DNA of 64,000 nucleotides, from contig NC_071394.1 in NCBI RefSeq assembly GCF_022682495.2, positions 27,190,470 to 27,254,469 of the forward strand, written 5' to 3'. This stretch comes from Desmodus rotundus. Taxonomy: Eukaryota > Chordata > Mammalia > Chiroptera > Phyllostomidae. The position numbers were made by a program, and so were the translations under genes. The notes beneath the pieces are model-generated. The model did no database searches, was not told where the DNA came from, and saw nothing but the letters and a program-made list of their open reading frames with translations. Every line of letters begins with the position of its first letter. Position 1 is the first letter of the stretch. Positions 45,308 through 57,289 of the stretch are shown here, piece by piece.

Positions 45308-45510
45308 TAGGCCTGGGTTTCTCAACCCTGGCACTATTGACATTTTGGGCAGGTTAGTTCTTTGCTGTGGAAGAGCTGTTCTGTGCAGTGAAGGATGTTA
45401 CACAGTGTCTCTGGCCCCTACCGACTGTCTGCTGGTCGCACCTCCCCAGTTGTGATGACCCAAAATACCTCCAGACGTTGCCAAATCACCCTAGTTGAAA
45501 ACTAGGGTTG
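45308..45510 (-). repeat. MER20-like hAT-Charlie element
   Basis: Phrases such as GGTTTCTCAACCCTGGCACTA, GAAGGATGTTACACAGTGTC and ACCTCCAGACGTTGCCAAAT are the reverse of MER20 wording. Family named from memory. Confidence 0.65.
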
Positions 45511-45849
45511 GACTTTGGACTTTTGAACATTTTTACATTATGTTTTTTGAAACCTCTAATTACAATGGAACCTTAAAGTTCTAGCTTCCTAGCAAATTAT
45601 TATTTAAAAAAAATCACACCTCCCAGCTCCATAACTTCACCAACAGTGTCTTTTAACTGATGATGACATGTTTGTTCTAGTGTCTATATTATATCCACTT
45701 GAATAATTTCTCTTACATCATCGGGAATATAATGCCTAATGGAGATGCTCAGGCAATGTTTATTCAATTAATAAAACTTAAATTCCTTACTTACATTTAA
45801 GTAACATTATACTATATTTTAGGTAACCTTTAAAGTGCTCTTAAATCTG

Positions 45850-46052
45850 CCCTGGCTGGTGTGGCTCAGTGGATTGAGCACCGGCCTGCCAACCAAAATG
45901 TCACGGGTTCGATTCCCAATCAGGGCACATCGTGGGTTGCAGGCCAGGTCAGGTCCCCAGTAGGGGGCGCGGGAGAGGCAACCACACATTAAGATATCTC
46001 ACCCTCTCTCCCTCCTCTCCCTTAAAATAAATAAAATCTTTTAAAAAATGTG
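45850..46052 (+). mobile_element. Ves-type SINE, sense
   Basis: Starts CCCTGGCTGGTGTGGCTCAG, has GGGTTCGATTCCCAATCAGG, CCCCAGTAGGGGGCGCGGGA and the tail AAAATAAATAAAATCTTTTA. Flanked by TTAAAGTGCTCTTAAATCTG (45830-45849) and TTAAAGTACTCAAATCTG (46053-46070). Confidence 0.93.
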
Positions 46053-46070
46053 TTAAAGTACTCAAATCTG

Positions 46071-46905
46071 ACAGGTTTGTACAAATAAAGAAATACTGAC
46101 TGTGCTATATGTTTGCCTCTGATGTGCTTCTTGATTTTATGAGTTCTCATAAAGAAAAGACAACTTACTTTTGGAAGAGTTCTAGGTTTTAAAAACACAC
46201 AAATTACTAGGCATACCATGTCAGCTTATACCCTTAAAACATGGGAAAACTGAGCTCATACTCTGTACTATTGTTCGGGGTGAATAAATGTATTTTGAAA
46301 TAAGTACAACAGTGAAGTAATCCAAAAGTAATTTGGCCAGTTGGGTCAGATTCAGCTTGTGTATATTATTTTTAATAAACAAATTTAGTATTAAAGGTAA
46401 AACCTAATTCATTCTATGTGTTTTAAATATGTATCTTTATCATTTGTCATATAATTGAAGATTACTTTATAGAACATGATTTGTGAATAATTGGGGTTTT
46501 TTCCCTAAATAGCATACTCTCTAAAATTACATTGACCTTTCTGCTTCAAAAAATATCTCAGTTGGTGTGTATTCAATGTCAGTAAAATTGACCTCTAATC
46601 TTGAATCTGTTACTTCCTTTCTGATTTGAGCCATTTATTTTTACCTCTGAGTCTCAGTTTATTTACGTGTAAAGAACAGAGGTCCCTTTTTACTTAGCTC
46701 TAATATTATGTAATTCTATGAGTTTGTAATATTGGAGCTTTTAAGTGTATGACTGTAGAGTTTTGGTGTGTTCCTCTTTGACCAAGTGTTTCTATATTTC
46801 AAATTAGAACTTTACATCAAAAGATAAAAAGAAAAGTTCTATACTATTTCCTTTTCTATAATCAAGTAGATGGTATAGACCTGGCCTGAAATAGTTACCT
46901 TTTTA
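46071..46905. other. Intergenic A/T-rich sequence, nothing recognised
   Basis: No exon, young repeat or regulatory motif that I can support. Confidence 0.5.
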
Positions 46906-47612
46906 GAAACATCTTTATTGTAATCATTATAAAACTAACAGACGTACTTAGTAAAATAATTCAGTGATACATGACAACATTGGTGGGCGATCTCCCCTGT
47001 ACCTTCATCATGACATAGACCGCTGCCTCCCAGCATACACCCAACCCCTGTTCCTCTCAGGAGTGGATCCCCGAGTTCGAGCCGTGCCCACGACCTCCTA
47101 ACTGGAGTTAATCATCATTTCGCAGACCGCTTCACGGATAGTATGCCATGTGACCCGTGTCAGGCCAAGGGGATGTGAGCGATGTTGCATTAGTTTCAGG
47201 GGTACAGCTTAGTGGTTACACAGTTACAGAACTCACAGTAAGTCTAGTTCCCACCTGGCACCACACATAGTTATTACAGTATTGGAGACTATACTATGCT
47301 GTACTGGCATCCCTGTGACTATTTTGTAATTGCCAATTTGTACTTCCTTAATCCCTTCACCTTTTTCACCCAGCCCCGTAATCTCTCTCTGATCTGGCAA
47401 CCATTAATTTGTTCTCTATACCTATGAGTTTGTTTCTGTTTTTATTGTTCATTTATTTTGTTTTTTCAATTCCACATATAAGTGAAATCATATGATACTA
47501 GTCTTTCGCTGTCTGACTTATTTCACTCAGCATAATGTCCTCTAGGTCCATCCATGTTGCTGCAAATGGTAAGATTTCATTCTCTTTTGTGGCTGAGTTG
47601 TATTCTATTATA

Positions 47613-48180
47613 TGAGGGGGGCCCAAAACACCTGGAATTTATTTATAAAAATTGCATATTTATTCTTACATGTTTAAACTTCAATCACCTTCAAACTACT
47701 CTCCATTTGATGACACCTACTGAGACATTTTATTTACTGCTCAAAACAGTTTTTGAACTCGTTGGTTTTGATGCCTTTCAGTGCTTATGCCATTTTTTGT
47801 ATCACCTCTTCCACATCAGCAAAATGTTTCCTTTTGAGGGCTTTTTTCATTTGGGGAAACAAAAAATACTTGCTCGGGGCAAGATCAGGTGAATAGAGAG
47901 GGTGGAGTATGGGTGTCATGCTGTTTTTGATCCACTGCTGAACACTCAGCACAGTGTGGGCAGGTGCACCTATAAATCACCCACCATGAAATGGGCAAAT
48001 GTGTTGAAAGAGTCTTCCAAAAAAAATTCACTGAAGCTGAACTCAGCCTCTCACAATAACACCAGCTGGTACACTGATGCAGATGGGTTCCTAGAACACT
48101 CACCTAGTGGGGGAAGCCTGTACTACAAGGGGCCTTCTCTCCAGAGGATAATTCTGTTTTTTGGGGGGTCCCTCTGCAAA
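47613..48180 (-). mobile_element. Internally deleted mariner-like DNA transposon
   Basis: Terminal inverted repeats: left TGAGGGGGGCCCAAAACAC; right, reversed, GCAGAGGGACCCCCCAAAAA, both leading to a GGAATT/AGAATT motif. TA pairs flank at 47611-47612 and 48181-48182, and outside them an antisense L1 sequence is continuous. At about 568 bp it is shorter than a full mariner (~1.3 kb). Transposase remains are on the minus strand at about 47640-47960. Confidence 0.82.
47640..47960 (-). pseudogene. Mariner transposase C-terminal remnant
   Basis: Minus-strand reading shows HTVLSVQQWIKNSMTP, then HPLYSPDLAPSKYFLFPQM and KKALKRKHFADVEEV, the DDE-domain end of mariner transposases (Y-S-P-D-L-A-P motif; the D of this motif is normally catalytic). 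Stop codons follow (for example after KMA and in FEQ*), and the N-terminal DNA-binding half is missing. It cannot make active transposase. Confidence 0.8.
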
Positions 48181-49122
48181 TATATATGTACCACATCCTT
48201 ATCCAATTACCTACCAATGGACACTTCGGTTACTTCCATATCTTGGTTATTATATTTGCAATGTCCTTCTTTGTCTCTTGTTATAGCCTTTGTTTTAAAA
48301 TCTAACTTGTCTGATATAAGTACTGCTACCCCAGCTTGTCTTTGTTTTCATTTGCATGAAGTATGTCTGTGCATCACTTTACTGTCACTGTTTGTGTCTT
48401 TAGATCTGACGAATCCCTTACAGGCAGCATATGTGTGGGTCTTGTTTTCTTCTCCGTTCAGCCACGCTGTGTCTTTTAATCGAAGCATTTAATCCATTTA
48501 CATTTAAAGTAATTATTGATAGGTATGTAGTTATTATCATTTTATTATTCGTATTTTTTATCTTTTTTTTTCTTAAAGAAGTCCCTTTAACATTTCTTAT
48601 AATGTTGGTTTGGGGTGACATTGGTTAATAAAATTATGCAGGTTTCAAGGGAACATTTCTCTGATACCCGATCTGTACATGGCATTGTGTGCCCGCCACC
48701 CAGAGTCAGATAAATCATCGTCACCATGTATTTGGCCCCTCTACCCTTTACTGCCCTCCACTGCCCTTCCCTCTGGTCATCCACCATACTGTTTGTGTCT
48801 GTGAGCTTTTGTTCGTTTGCTTTTCTTGTTGTTTCATTTGTTGCTTTCAGTCTTATATCCTACACCTGTGTGAAATTTTATGATTGTTAACTATTCTTAA
48901 CTGACATTTCACTTAGCATGATATTCTCAAGGTCCATCCATTTGGTCACAAATGGCAGCATTTCATCTTTTCTTATGGCTGAGTACTGTTTCATTGTATA
49001 TATGCACCACATCGAGCCCTCTGCTGAAGGACACTTTGGTCAATAGTGGAAACCTGGAAGGTTTTGCTCCAAGATCAGGAATGGGACAAGGACGTCCACT
49101 CTTACCGCTCTTATTCTACATA

Positions 49123-49242
49123 CAGGGGTGGGAAAAGCAGGTTAATAGTTGTGAGTACACAAAAAACAATGTGCTTGGATTATTATTTACTTGTTAATTA
49201 TTGTATTATTTATTATTATTAACCTACTTTTCCCCACCCTTG
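49123..49242. mobile_element. 120-bp TA-flanked miniature transposon in L1 ORF2
   Basis: Ends CAGGGGTGGGAAAAGCAGGT and, reversed, CAAGGGTGGGGAAAAGTAGG: inverted repeats of about 25 bp, both continuing TTAATA. TA at 49121-49122 and 49243-49244. The flanking L1 reading joins across it (...LLF / ...GSPNRNNQT frame-shifted). Tc1/mariner-type by target and size. Confidence 0.82.
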
Positions 49243-50370
49243 TAGCACTGGAAGTCCTAACCGGAACAATCAAACAAGAGGAAAAAATGGCTGAGCGAGA
49301 GTTCAGCAAATTATCTTACCACAAAGAAACAATAAACTGAACAAAATTGTCAAAACGGCCACTTGAGAACAGAAAAAAAGATATACAACAGATCAAGAAG
49401 CATTTATTTAAGAAAAACTACTGACCCTCAATAGGAGCGGTTGGGAGTCTGTGGCGTATTTGTCCAGGGCTGCTTCCATCCCCCCCATTCTGTTCCGTGA
49501 TGCAGGGGTTCTGCCAGAGTGGGGCAAACCCTAAAGGCAAGCAGCCTTGCCGCTAGAGGGGGCTGATGTGATTCAGATTGGAAGGTGGAAAAACTCACGC
49601 CCAGTAGTTTTGTCAAAATAGCGGGACAATCCAGGAATACCAGCAAACACCCAGGAAGGCCAACCTCACAGCTAGACTGAGGGCCTGCCACTGGTTAGGG
49701 AAAGCAGCATGTCAGTAAACCAGCTAAACATATAGCAGAAATCCGGGATAAGAGAGCCGCAGTGGTGACTGATGTACTGGTGGGCTTGTGCAAGGCTTCA
49801 CGCACGCTCAGGAGAAGTCAGAACCCTGTCTACTCATCAGTATCACCTGTTGAACACGGGCTGTTAGAGAGTAAAAGATGGGGCTAATTGGTAGATTGTC
49901 TACCTTTTGAATGCAGTTCCTAAACCACACAGTATACATCAGCAAAGATGAAAACCTTAGTAGCTCAAAATATGTAAGGGCACCTTCTGACCAATCACTA
50001 GCTGACCACTAAGTTGTGTTGATCCAGAAGTGACCCCCAGAAAGCAAAGATTAAGTATAAAAGAAAAAATATTTTAAAAAATTTGGCAAGGACATAAGCT
50101 GCTGCACACTGTAAAGGATTATCTAAAGAATTTGTGCAGGCAAGTCACTAAACAAATAACAGAAACAAAACTATAACAACCCCTTGGTATGAGGGGTGAA
50201 TCAGAGTACAGAGATGCTACAACATACTATCCAAAATGTTGTTTTCAGAAAGAAATTACAAGATGTGCAAAGAAATAGGGAAGTATAACTCATACACAAG
50301 AGGAAAAGTAGTGGATGGAAACAAGTGGCCCACGTGCCAGCCCTTGACGACAGAGATTTCAAATCAGCTG

Positions 50371-50587
50371 TTCTTTTAAATTTTATTTATTTATTTAGAG
50401 AGAAGGGAAAGGAGGGAGAAAGAGAGGGAGAAAAACATCTACATGAACGAGAAACATCGACCTTGCACACACACCCCAACCAGGGACTGAACCTGCAACC
50501 CAGACATGTGCCCTGACCAGGAATTAAACTGGCGACCTTTCGCTTTGCAAGATGATGCCCAACCAACTGAGCCACACCAGTGAGGGC
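50371..50587 (-). mobile_element. Ves-type SINE, antisense
   Basis: Contains TTATTTATTTATTTAGAGAG, GAACCTGCAACCCAGACATG and CTGAGCCACACCAGTGAGGG. Imperfect duplication TCAAATCAGCTG/TCAAACCAACTA at 50359-50370 and 50588-50599. It lies in the old L1. Confidence 0.88.
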
Positions 50588-51644
50588 TCAAACCAACTAT
50601 TATACATGTCCCTAAGTAACTAAAGGAAACTTTAAATATTAAAGAAAAAATGCTGACAATAATTAAAGAATATCAATTAAAAATTTTTAAAAAATGGAAA
50701 TTCTGGGGTTGAAAAATACAATAACAGAAATGAAAACATGCACTATGGGAGTTCAACAGAAGACTTGAGCTGCCAGAAGAAAGACTCAGTGAACTTGAAG
50801 AGAGATCAGTGAAGATCGGCCAATCTGGAGAACAGAAAGAAAACATGAAAAGAAATAAAGCTTCAGGGAACCGTGGGGCCCTATCAAGCACATATGCATA
50901 AGTGTCCTGGGAAGCTGTCAAATCTGAAGTGGTAGATACAGGTTTTCTACAATTATTCTTTTCCCGTGTAAGCTTGTGCTTTATCATTGGAAAAAATACT
51001 GTCTGTTGTTTTCCTTGAAGTAACAGTTTCACTTTATACATGTTTGAGAAAACATCTGCCAAACACCCAAGTCTAAATAAGTACAACTTTTATGTCAGTC
51101 CTTTCAAGGGAAAGCTGCGTCCCAGGAAGACAGGGCCTCAGTCAGCCGGCAGCCCAAGCAATTGCACAAGCGCTGCTTCTGGAGAGGACCGTCAGCGTTG
51201 GTATGCAGTGGGCGGGCCTGCTCTCTGTTCACTGCCCATGTCATCATTGCAATATTTCTAAAGTGTGCACTCAAGGGTCACCATTTAACCAAATTAATGC
51301 TTTTGGACATTCTTAGGTGAAACTGGCTCCATTTTTTCTTTAAGAGGGAAGAATGCCGTTGTCTTGGTACCCCTGCCTTGATACCCATAAACGAGGGAGC
51401 GGTTTTCCCACCGTTGCATTAGTACCATGGGTGTAAGCACCAGCACGGGGGAAAGGCACTAACCTCTTAGTGTTATTCTGAAAATAGTGCTGACTGCGTG
51501 CGCCCCCGAAAGAGCAGTATACCTCTGAACAAATTCCTTACAGCTCACAGGTGAGTCATACCGTTTCATGTCTGTTCCCTCTCCTGGAAATTCCTTCCCT
51601 CTTCCACCCAATTTCAGTGGCCCGGTTCAAACATTCTCTCCTTT

Positions 51645-51874
51645 AAAGATTTTATTTGCTTTTAGAGGGAGGGGAAGGGAGGGAGAAAGAGAGGGAGAGA
51701 AACATCCATGTGTGAGAGATACATCAATCATCAATCAGTTGCCTCTCACATGCCCCTCTCCCCAAATGGGGGTCTGGCTCACAACTCAGGCGTGTGCCCT
51801 GACCAGGAACCTCACAGGCAACCTTTTGGTTTCCAGAAGGGACGCCCAGTCCACTGAGCCACACCATTCGGGGC
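51645..51874 (-). mobile_element. Ves-type SINE, antisense
   Basis: Contains GATTTTATTTGCTTTTAGAG, GAGAGAAACATCCATGTGTG and CACTGAGCCACACCATTCGG. Short flanking match CTCCTTT. Confidence 0.88.
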
Positions 51875-51899
51875 TTATGTACCTCCTTTTTTAAGTTAA

Positions 51900-54590
51900 A
51901 GTAACATTTATGTACTAAGCTTTTCCACTTATCATCAAAAGAACAAAATAGCTTAACTTCTTTCAAAGAATAATTTGGCTCATACGAAAAACATTTATAC
52001 ATAGTAATAACACTTATTCCATCTGAGGAGTTAAGATAGAGGAGTTTTTTAGTTACAAAAAAATCAGTGTACACTTTGTTCATTTTGTATACTATTTATT
52101 TTTAAGGCTTGTCAGCGGACAAGAAGAACACTCTTAATAGATTGTGATTCTAATTGAATAATTTTTTTTATCCATAAAAACTGTTATGGGCTTGGTCCTT
52201 TTATGCCATATGTGTTGGAATTTCTCATCCTGCAAGAAATAGAACATTTTTCAAACCCAGAGAATGATCTCTTCTCAGAAAAGCATGCTTGCACACAGAA
52301 AAGCAATCATGTCACTAACTAGAATGGGAAGTGAGACAGACAACAGGATGCGCGGGGAACAAACACGTCGTCATACAGGAAGAATGTGCTAGCGTGCAGA
52401 ACTTAGGTCTTGCTGATGTTAGGACGAAGGATGCGATCTATCAATCAACAAGATGTAACAGAATGTTGAAAAAGTTTCCTAAGTGTTTTGGCGGGGGGTG
52501 GGGGGTGGGGGGGGTGTTTCTGTTTGGAGGATGGCTATCCTTGTTGATAAGTATTCGTTATTATGCTTCAGCCTAAAGAATGACAATTTGAATTCAGAGG
52601 TAATGCAGCAAAGCCCACGGTGTACTCGTTAGAGCCATCAACAAACTGATTCACGTGCAGTTGGTCCCAAAGTTACAAAAGCTGTTTCTGAGCTCTTGTT
52701 TGTCCCCACCATCTGATTACATCAGAGTGAAAGCATGCGAGACTTGAACTGACTTCAAAACTAAACTTAGACTTCTAGTTAGTTTAGCTTTTTTCTTTTA
52801 TTGGTTCATGTTTTCCATTTGGCTTCCATATCCTGTTCTAGCTTGATGCCCCTTCTAGAATTTCATTTACAAATCGTACAGACTTGGTTGGTGAAACATA
52901 CTAATTAATGTTGTGATGAAGGCTGAGGATTTCAGCAATCTCGTGCCTCCTGCTTGGAAAAATACCTGCTGTTTTTCCACCCGTGTCTAGTACCACACTG
53001 AACATAGAAAAATGAATCTTAAGTGGAACTCTAAATGCATTAAAGCAAAATGCATTTGAGGACTGTTTACACTATCTGCTGCCAATACTTGTAATCATGA
53101 AGCTCAAACCTTTCAATGCAACAGAAATATAAGATTTATTTTTTCTTATTAGATTTTTTTAAAAACAGTAAACACAGGTCATTTTTGAATTTTCTTTAAA
53201 AAAAGAAGTTCCAAGTAATGCTTAAGCCAAAAGCATTACTACTTTATAAAATGGGCAATTCCAAGGGCTTTGTAAACCCTTATGAATGTATTAAACAATA
53301 CTATTTTAAGGGACAAACAACAATTCCATAGGTCTTTGGCCTGCCTGGGAATCCCGTACAGACAACCAAGTTCAGTTTTACAGCTTTATGCTTGAAGAAC
53401 CTTTGTCTATGACCAGCATCCCAAAAGATTTTGGTTAGTACTTTGTACATCCATCATATTTTAATGGAACTTGAATAATCTTAAAATTACTTGTGTTAAT
53501 ATGCCTACTAGCTTTTAGCAGATCCAGAAGGTAGCATGTATTTTTGGTTGAGTCTAAAGTCACATTATCTGCGTGTTGTTTTGTGATGGTGATGGTACCT
53601 GTCAATTCAGTGTTTTTTGAGCAACATGTAGGAGCCAACCTTTTAGTAGGTATAAAAACTTTGAAAAAAAAAAGTAGTTGGGTGGTTTTGTAAGCACTGT
53701 ACTTTGTAGCTCCTGAGGTTATAGTTAAGGTTTCGACTCTTGGATTTGTCTAACCCTAGGTAACTGATGAAAAGGAAAACAACTTCTCTTGAAACTCCAA
53801 ATTCAGTGAGCCTGGAACATAACACCCTTGTTCAGTGGGATGCCTTGGCCACAGTAGTTGGCTGTCCATAAAGCAAGGGAGATGGAAGACACTTTGTGAA
53901 CCTGTGCCGGAGATGCAGCGAACTACACTGCCAAGTTCAAGGTCCATTTACCAGGTTACCTTATTATCCAAATCCTCATGCATTTGAAAACATAATGTGT
54001 CCCTTGGGATCTTCTGATGAATGTGATTCTACCGTATTTCCAAAAACCTGGGGATCCAGCATTAATGGGTGAAAAAGTAGTACGTTTGCCTGGAGCTCTG
54101 ATTGGCAGTAGCGGTGTCAACACTCCCCCCCCCCCCCCCCCGTGTTTTGTCTTGTGTGAGTGTGCAAACACAGAGGAATGACAAGTTGGTTTCAAAAAGT
54201 ATGAGGAAAAAACCTGGATGTGGCTTGCTTAAGGCTGTTTTCTTCGTAATTTAAAAATATCTTTTCCAAGGTGGCATACTCTGTTTTTCAGAGTGAAAGT
54301 TCACTCTGTTGGAAGTTTCTTTTGAAAAATAGAGAAATCTAGTTCAGAAATGCATTCCTTGACTTCTACTTTTAAACCACCTGTCGCCATTCTCAGGTGC
54401 TTTAACACGCACGTCATTTATAGCAACGCCCATACTCTGCTAAAGAGGCACAGAGACAAACTCCATACGGGATCGCTCACGTTCTTTTTCTCCATCTTAC
54501 ACAGTACGGATGACAGAGTCGTGGTCAGTACTATAACATCTGGATTTTCTTACCGTAGTGATGATGGCGCTGATCTTGATGGTGAATGCT
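51900..54590. other. Repeat-poor intergenic block of unknown nature
   Basis: No young repeat is recognised over about 2.7 kb. It contains a G-rich tract at 52493-52514 and a C17 run near 54125-54141. Minus-strand reading resembles a 3' UTR (few stops patterns of interest, AATAAA-like AATAAA at its reverse near 53150), but I can name no gene and no frame is long. It may be unique sequence or an old retrocopy of a UTR. Confidence 0.4.
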
Positions 54591-54720
54591 ACTGTTTATT
54601 AAATGGTTATTATGTACCATGTTGTTCTCACAAGAACCAGAATCATCAGCTGCGGCAGCTGGGCGCAAGGAGGTTGACTTGTCCATGGTTACGCTGCTAA
54701 GCTTGTATCATTAAACCATG
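54590..54720 (+). repeat. MIR SINE fragment
   Basis: 'gtttattaaatggttattatgtacc', 'ttctcacaagaaccagaatc' and 'gaggttgacttgtccatggtta' (short pieces) follow the 3' half of MIR, diverged. Confidence 0.5.
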
Positions 54721-55540
54721 AAGTTTTCCAGCATTAATTCCATTTTGAGCCCCTCCAAGACCAACTTAAATTTGCCTCAGAGATCTAGTGTGCCGACACA
54801 AAGGAAAAAGAAATGGAGTTTGGTGAGCACATAGCATTGTCTTTTCCACAACTGTGAATCAACTTCTTAGAAAGCAGAGTGAAAAAATAGTAGGTACAAC
54901 TGTTTTGTACAAAATGTGAAATGTACTTAATTCAGTGTATGTATTACCTCTTCTACTTTCAAGTTCATTGGGGCTTAGCAGCTGCAAGTTTGCACTGGAG
55001 TTAGTCTTAGAGCCAGTGGTCAAAGGAGAAGGGAGTTACTAAATTGCCCCCGTACTCCAAAAACTGGGTGATCCTTTGGTACTGAGAGAGGTACTGTTTT
55101 TAGACTTTATTTTTTAGAGTCTTAAATTTTAAATTAAATGTATGGCAGTGCTATTGGTTAATAAAATTATATAGGTTTCACCCCAGGTAGAGTCTTGATC
55201 CTATTTGTATGAATATATAGATCATCCTCAGTGCAAGCTGAGATTACCTATGTTACAGGAAGCAAACAGATAAAGTCACACGTGTTTTCTGTCATGTAGA
55301 AAACTAAACTGGAAATCACGTAATATAGGTTTGCCTACCTTTAATTTCTCGCTATATAAAAATTAAATTGATTGATAAGAATTCAAATATTTGTGATCTG
55401 GTACTAGATAAGATAGAATAATTAGTATCAGGTGCCCTATTCTTAATGAACGACTATTAAACTGAACAAAATATACACAACAACGGTTTTTAGGCGTTGG
55501 ACAGTATGTAGTACCTGGCTGCAATCCTGCAGAGAAAAGC
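54721..55540. other. Intergenic sequence, nothing recognised
   Basis: A short stretch near 55150-55190 ('ggttaataaaattatatagg') resembles an antisense L1 phrase that is also seen at 48620. Otherwise unassigned. Confidence 0.45.
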
Positions 55541-57040
55541 ACAAAATGAGAGCTCTATATTCAACCTGGGGGCATTTTCTGAATGGTGCGCAGGAAATTG
55601 GAGCAGTTAAATCGAAGATTGGTATTGCTAAGGTGGCTGACATTGCAAAACAGGGGTACATAGAAAGGAGGGAGCCCCAAAGAAGTAGCCCCAGGAATCT
55701 GCATCAAGGTCTCCTTTGGGCCCTTGTCCCAATTCTAAGCTGTGTGTGTGCTGGTCAAGGCTCTGCTGGGAGCATCAGGAAGTGACAGCTGGAGAAGCTG
55801 GAAGCAAACCCAGATTTCAGAAGTTGCACAAGGCTGTGAAGATACAGGCGCTCTGACCTGTCAGAGCGGAGAGGCCTTGTTCAGGCTGCAAACAGGAGTC
55901 AGGACAGTGCCATACAAGGAAGGGCAAACCCTAGAACGAAAGAAAACCTGAAACAGAATCGACCTGCAGTAAAAGCCTAAAATGAGCCTCAATAGAATCA
56001 AGGTGATCCACCAATGCGTTAATGTTCTGTCTGACCAAAATTCAACACTCTTTAGACAAAAACAACAAAATTGAGAGTCTTTCTATGTCTAGCATAAATT
56101 TAGAAAATTATTAGATATGAGGAAGAAGGCAAAAAGTCACCCATAGTCAAGAGAAAAAAATGGCCAGTTGAAGAAACTCACAGATGACCCAGATATTGGC
56201 ATTAGTGAAGAAGGACTGTACTAGAAGTGAAGACGACCTTTGTCCTTGTTGAGCCTCCCTATGAGACCACAGTCCCCGATGGCAGTCTGACTAAGACCCC
56301 ACGAGAGAGCTTGACCCTGAGACAGCCAGTGGGAACAGCTGCACGGGACTCGGGCTTCTGACCCGCAGGTACTGCCAGGTAACAAGGGTCGTGGTGAGCC
56401 ACTGAAATACTTACAGCAGAGACTGAAAAGGTGGCTGAAGAGATGCGCTAATTACCTCAGAGAAAGGGACCAAATGAAAATTCAAAAACTGAAAAGTGCA
56501 GTCAGTATCTGAAATGAATCCATCGAGTGGACTCAACCATGGATGCGCACAGCTGCAGAAAGACCAGCTACTGGAAATTAGTCCAGTTAAAGCACAGAGG
56601 GGAAGTAAAGTGTGAAAAAATAGGACAGAGTGTAAGCGGAATGTAGCAAATGATCTAAAGTAAATAATGGAGAAAGAATGGGGTAGAAGAGATATTATAT
56701 TGATTATATAATAACTTAAAATTTTCCAAATTTAACTAACAATAAGAACCTACAGGTACAAGAAATTCAGAGAACCTCAGGCAGAATAAATTCTCTGAAG
56801 AATATACCTGGGCATATCATAGTCCGCTAGAAACCAAAGATGAAACCTTAAAAACATTCAGAAGAGAAGAACATAATACATTTAAAGATACAACAATAAG
56901 AGTGATGGTTGACCTTTAATCTAAAATAAGGGAAGCCACAATGAAACGACATCTTTTAAAGTGACTAAAGAAAAAAGAATGTGTCAACCTGAGCCTTTGT
57001 ATCTAGTGAAAATGTCCTTCAAAATTGAAGGTCTTTTTTT
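55540..57040 (+). mobile_element. Old L1 5' UTR and ORF1 fragment, sense
   Basis: 5' UTR-like sequence (55540-55980) is followed by ORF1-like wording: 'aatttagaaaattattagatatg', 'aagaaattcagagaacctcagg', 'ggcatatcatagtccgctagaaacc', and 'tgaaaatgtccttcaaaattgaagg'. A piece at 56225-56425 looks like a MaLR LTR 3' part and may interrupt it. Confidence 0.6.
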
Positions 57041-57289
57041 CACCTTTGTCAGAGCCGAAGACTCAGCTGACACAATCAGTGAGGCCAAGTTCAAGGCTTT
57101 AGCTGGCGTGGTGCTGGAGACAAGGTTGAGAAGATGTGCCCTATAGTTAGGAGATTAATTACATACATGAGGATTGACAAATAATATACTGAGGATAAAG
57201 GGAGCCAGGTTTCCAGGGTTGGAGAAGGAAGTTACAAATATGGTAAGTACAAGAGATTTGTTGATTTTACAGTGGAGAGACATGGCATA

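Larger units (their letters stand above)
46910..49047 (-). mobile_element. Antisense L1 3' region(s), host of a mariner
   Basis: Contains 'ccacatataagtgaaatcat', 'tccatccatgttgctgcaaa', and after the mariner 'tatgtaccacatccttatcc', the reverse of the L1 3' UTR. A second similar antisense stretch follows (48600-49047: 'ggtccatccatttggtcaca', 'tatatatgcaccacatcga'), so at least two L1 fragments are joined. Confidence 0.75.
49048..50900 (+). mobile_element. Sense L1 fragments: ORF2 RT piece, then 5' UTR/ORF1 pieces
   Basis: 49060-49430 has GMGQGRPLLPLLF, the reverse-transcriptase motif GxPQG-type region of L1 ORF2, interrupted by a miniature transposon. 49430-50340 resembles an old L1 5' UTR, and 50590-50890 reads like ORF1 ('ggaaattctggggttgaaaaatac', 'gaagaaagactcagtgaactt'). 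The pieces are out of order, so this is a mosaic. Confidence 0.6.

Noticed and set aside
53435..53638. 67-codon minus-strand frame in the unassigned block
   Set aside because: Short, no recognised domain, and flanked by stops; not enough to call a gene.
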